A stretch of 64,000 nucleotides of DNA from Novosphingobium sp. (GTDB lineage: Bacteria; Pseudomonadota; Alphaproteobacteria; Sphingomonadales; Sphingomonadaceae): assembly GCF_027489515.1 (NCBI RefSeq), contig NZ_JAIXZS010000041.1, forward strand, positions 40,682 through 104,681. Direction: 5' to 3'. Both the position numbers and the translations under genes were made by a program. Shown here one piece after another: positions 62,716-64,000 of this stretch. The notes under the pieces are model-generated. The model was given only the letters and a program-made list of their open reading frames with translations, did no database searches and was not told the origin of the DNA. Position 1 is the first letter of the stretch. Each line of letters starts with the position of its first letter.

Positions 62716-63848
62716 GAAGGCTGCATCCGCACCGAGGAAGGCAGCGTGTTCTCGCGGGTGCGGTGGAAGTACATCCGTGCAAAGGCGAGGCCGGCAGCGG
62801 CAACACCGCTGTACCGCTGGAACGCGCCCACCACGCCGCCGCGCGCCTTGCCGGCGGCGATGCGGTTGCTGGCGTTCAGGAGGTCGTCCATCCGGAGGCG
62901 GAATGCAGGATCGTCGGTTTCCAGTTCGATCGGGAAGACCTGGCGGGTGATCGCGGTGCAGACCGAGAAGACCTTGTAGTCATACTCGGTCGGATCGACG
63001 CCGAGCGCGGCGTGGAACACCGGGCGGGCATGATCGCGCACGTACATCGTCGCGTAGACCGAAAGCAGGAAGAAACGGATCCACAGGCGGTTGAGCCCGG
63101 TCAGCAGCTTCGGATCGGCGCGCATGAGGAGTGCAAAGGCCTCGCCATGGCGGAACTCGTCGTTGCACCATTCCTCGAACCACGAAAAGATCGGGTGGAA
63201 GCGGTGTTCCGGATGCTTGGCGAGGTGCCGGAAGATCGTGATGTACCGGGCATAGCCGATCTTTTCCGAAAGATAGACCGCATACCAGATGAACTTCGGC
63301 CGGAAGTAGGTGTACTTCTTGGACTTGGTCAGAAAGCCCAGATCGACGCCAATCCCGGCATCCTTGAGCGTTTCGTTGATGAACCCGGCATGCCGGCTTT
63401 CATCACGCGCCAGGAGCTTGAACAGCATCTTCATGTCCGGGTTGCGGGTGCGGCGGGCCATTTCGGAGTAGAGCACGCAGCCGGAGAATTCCGAGGTCAT
63501 CGAGCTCACGAGAAAGTCGGTGAACTCCTCGCGCAGTGCGGGCTCCAGCCCTTCGATGATCCCTGCAAAGCTTTCCTTGCGCTTGAAGTGCAGCTTGTTG
63601 CGGTCTGCCTGCATCTCGGCGATCAGGTCGTCCCACTCGGCGCGGACCGGCGAAACGTCGATCGCATCGAGCGCGGCGAAATCGGTCGTGTAGAAGCGCG
63701 GGCTCAGCACCGTTTCGGCGCGCGCCATGGCCAGCGTATCCAGCTTGGCGCTGCTGCCATTGTCGAGGTCAAGCCCGGCGGCCGCGGCGGCACGGCTGAA
63801 TTCCTCGTGCGCAGACGATTTCGGGTCGATCGTGGTAGGGGCGTTCAT
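62709..63848 (-). CDS. acsF: Mg-protoporphyrin IX monomethyl ester (oxidative) cyclase
   Basis: 379-residue di-iron enzyme that forms the isocyclic ring of (bacterio)chlorophyll using oxygen. Two carboxylate-histidine motifs are visible: [13 protein letters not shown] and [15 protein letters not shown], with the earlier glutamates in [20 protein letters not shown]. An oxygen-dependent cyclase fits an aerobic phototroph. The ATG at 63848 overlaps the puhC stop as ATGA; a longer in-frame reading to 63920 is not needed. Gene order puhC-acsF-puhE-hemA is standard. Confidence 0.97.
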   Translation of the reverse strand: MNAPTTIDPKSSAHEEFSRAAAAAGLDLDNGSSAKLDTLAMARAETVLSPRFYTTDFAALDAIDVSPVRAEWDDLIAEMQADRNKLHFKRKESFAGIIEGLEPALREEFTDFLVSSMTSEFSGCVLYSEMARRTRNPDMKMLFKLLARDESRHAGFINETLKDAGIGVDLGFLTKSKKYTYFRPKFIWYAVYLSEKIGYARYITIFRHLAKHPEHRFHPIFSWFEEWCNDEFRHGEAFALLMRADPKLLTGLNRLWIRFFLLSVYATMYVRDHARPVFHAALGVDPTEYDYKVFSVCTAITRQVFPIELETDDPAFRLRMDDLLNASNRIAAGKARGGVVGAFQRYSGVAAAGLAFARMYFHRTRENTLPSSVRMQPSW

Positions 63849-64000
63849 GACGGTCTCCCGGGCGTAAAGCTGACTTCGTAAAGTTCGGTAAGGTCGAAAT
63901 AGGCGGCCAGCTTGATCCACGCCCGCACGAGCGGACCTGCCCGCGTTACCGTTGCCATCCGGTCGATGGCGAGGCTTTGACCGAAATCAACGCGGATCGG
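63845..64000 (-). CDS. puhC: Photosynthetic complex assembly protein PuhC (C-terminus only)
   Basis: Only the last 51 codons are in the window; the gene continues past the right edge. They read [20 protein letters not shown] then [20 protein letters not shown] and end VSFTPGRPS. This matches the conserved PuhC C-terminus, with its acidic LTELYEV close to the stop. PuhC assists reaction-centre/LH1 assembly. Its TGA overlaps the acsF ATG. Confidence 0.85.
   Translation of the reverse strand, partial: PIRVDFGQSLAIDRMATVTRAGPLVRAWIKLAAYFDLTELYEVSFTPGRPS

Overview
The window looks like chromosomal DNA of an aerobic anoxygenic phototrophic alphaproteobacterium of the sphingomonad group (Novosphingobium/Sphingomonas-like). 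The evidence is uniformly GC-rich coding, TonB-dependent carbohydrate uptake, an alphaproteobacterial PhyR-NepR-type general stress response, and the end of a photosynthesis gene cluster in the order puhC-acsF-puhE-hemA at the right edge. Genes are dense and many neighbours share 4-nt ATGA or GTGA overlaps. I found no rRNA, tRNA, CRISPR array or intact insertion sequence.

Region 1 (1-11.2 kb) is a plant-polysaccharide locus of xylan type. Three flavin-dependent tryptophan-halogenase homologues (one without the key residues) run leftward and a large TonB-dependent receptor runs rightward. Next comes a leftward operon of GH5 glycosidase, tandem-domain secreted protein and GH10 xylanase. Both units are preceded by LacI-type palindromes with a TAGCGCTA-like core.

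Region 2 (11.3-23.8 kb) is a catabolic region. A putative C-glycoside deglycosidase alpha/beta pair converges on an operon of DUF1080 (3-keto-glycoside hydrolase family), phytanoyl-CoA-dioxygenase-like protein and aldose 1-epimerase. The same 25-bp palindrome lies upstream of both units, next to a TetR gene, so they probably form one regulon. An Lrp regulator, an old-yellow-enzyme reductase and an EthD protein follow. A leftward three-gene operon encodes an amidohydrolase, an FAD oxidoreductase and a penicillin-acylase-family hydrolase.

Region 3 (24-41.5 kb) is mixed: a MESH1-like hydrolase, cytochrome b561, a family 2 glycosyltransferase, an HscC/J-like chaperone pair, an amidohydrolase-thioesterase-GGT operon, a MetY-type enzyme, a membrane protein, a lipoprotein cytochrome c, a GH105-like hydrolase, an SDR and a SnoaL-like protein. 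Two vestigial copies of the hemA 3' end lie here.

Region 4 (41.5-60.1 kb) is a general-stress island: nepR, phyR, a HisKA_2 kinase with a degenerate receiver, katE, Fe-SOD, a ferritin-like protein, PRC-barrel proteins, several very small membrane proteins and an EcfG-type sigma factor. Candidate EcfG promoters (GGAAC-N16/17-CGTT and near variants) precede many of these genes. A repeat-rich autotransporter and an acidic protein close the island.

Region 5 (60.6-64 kb) is the end of the photosynthesis cluster on the minus strand.
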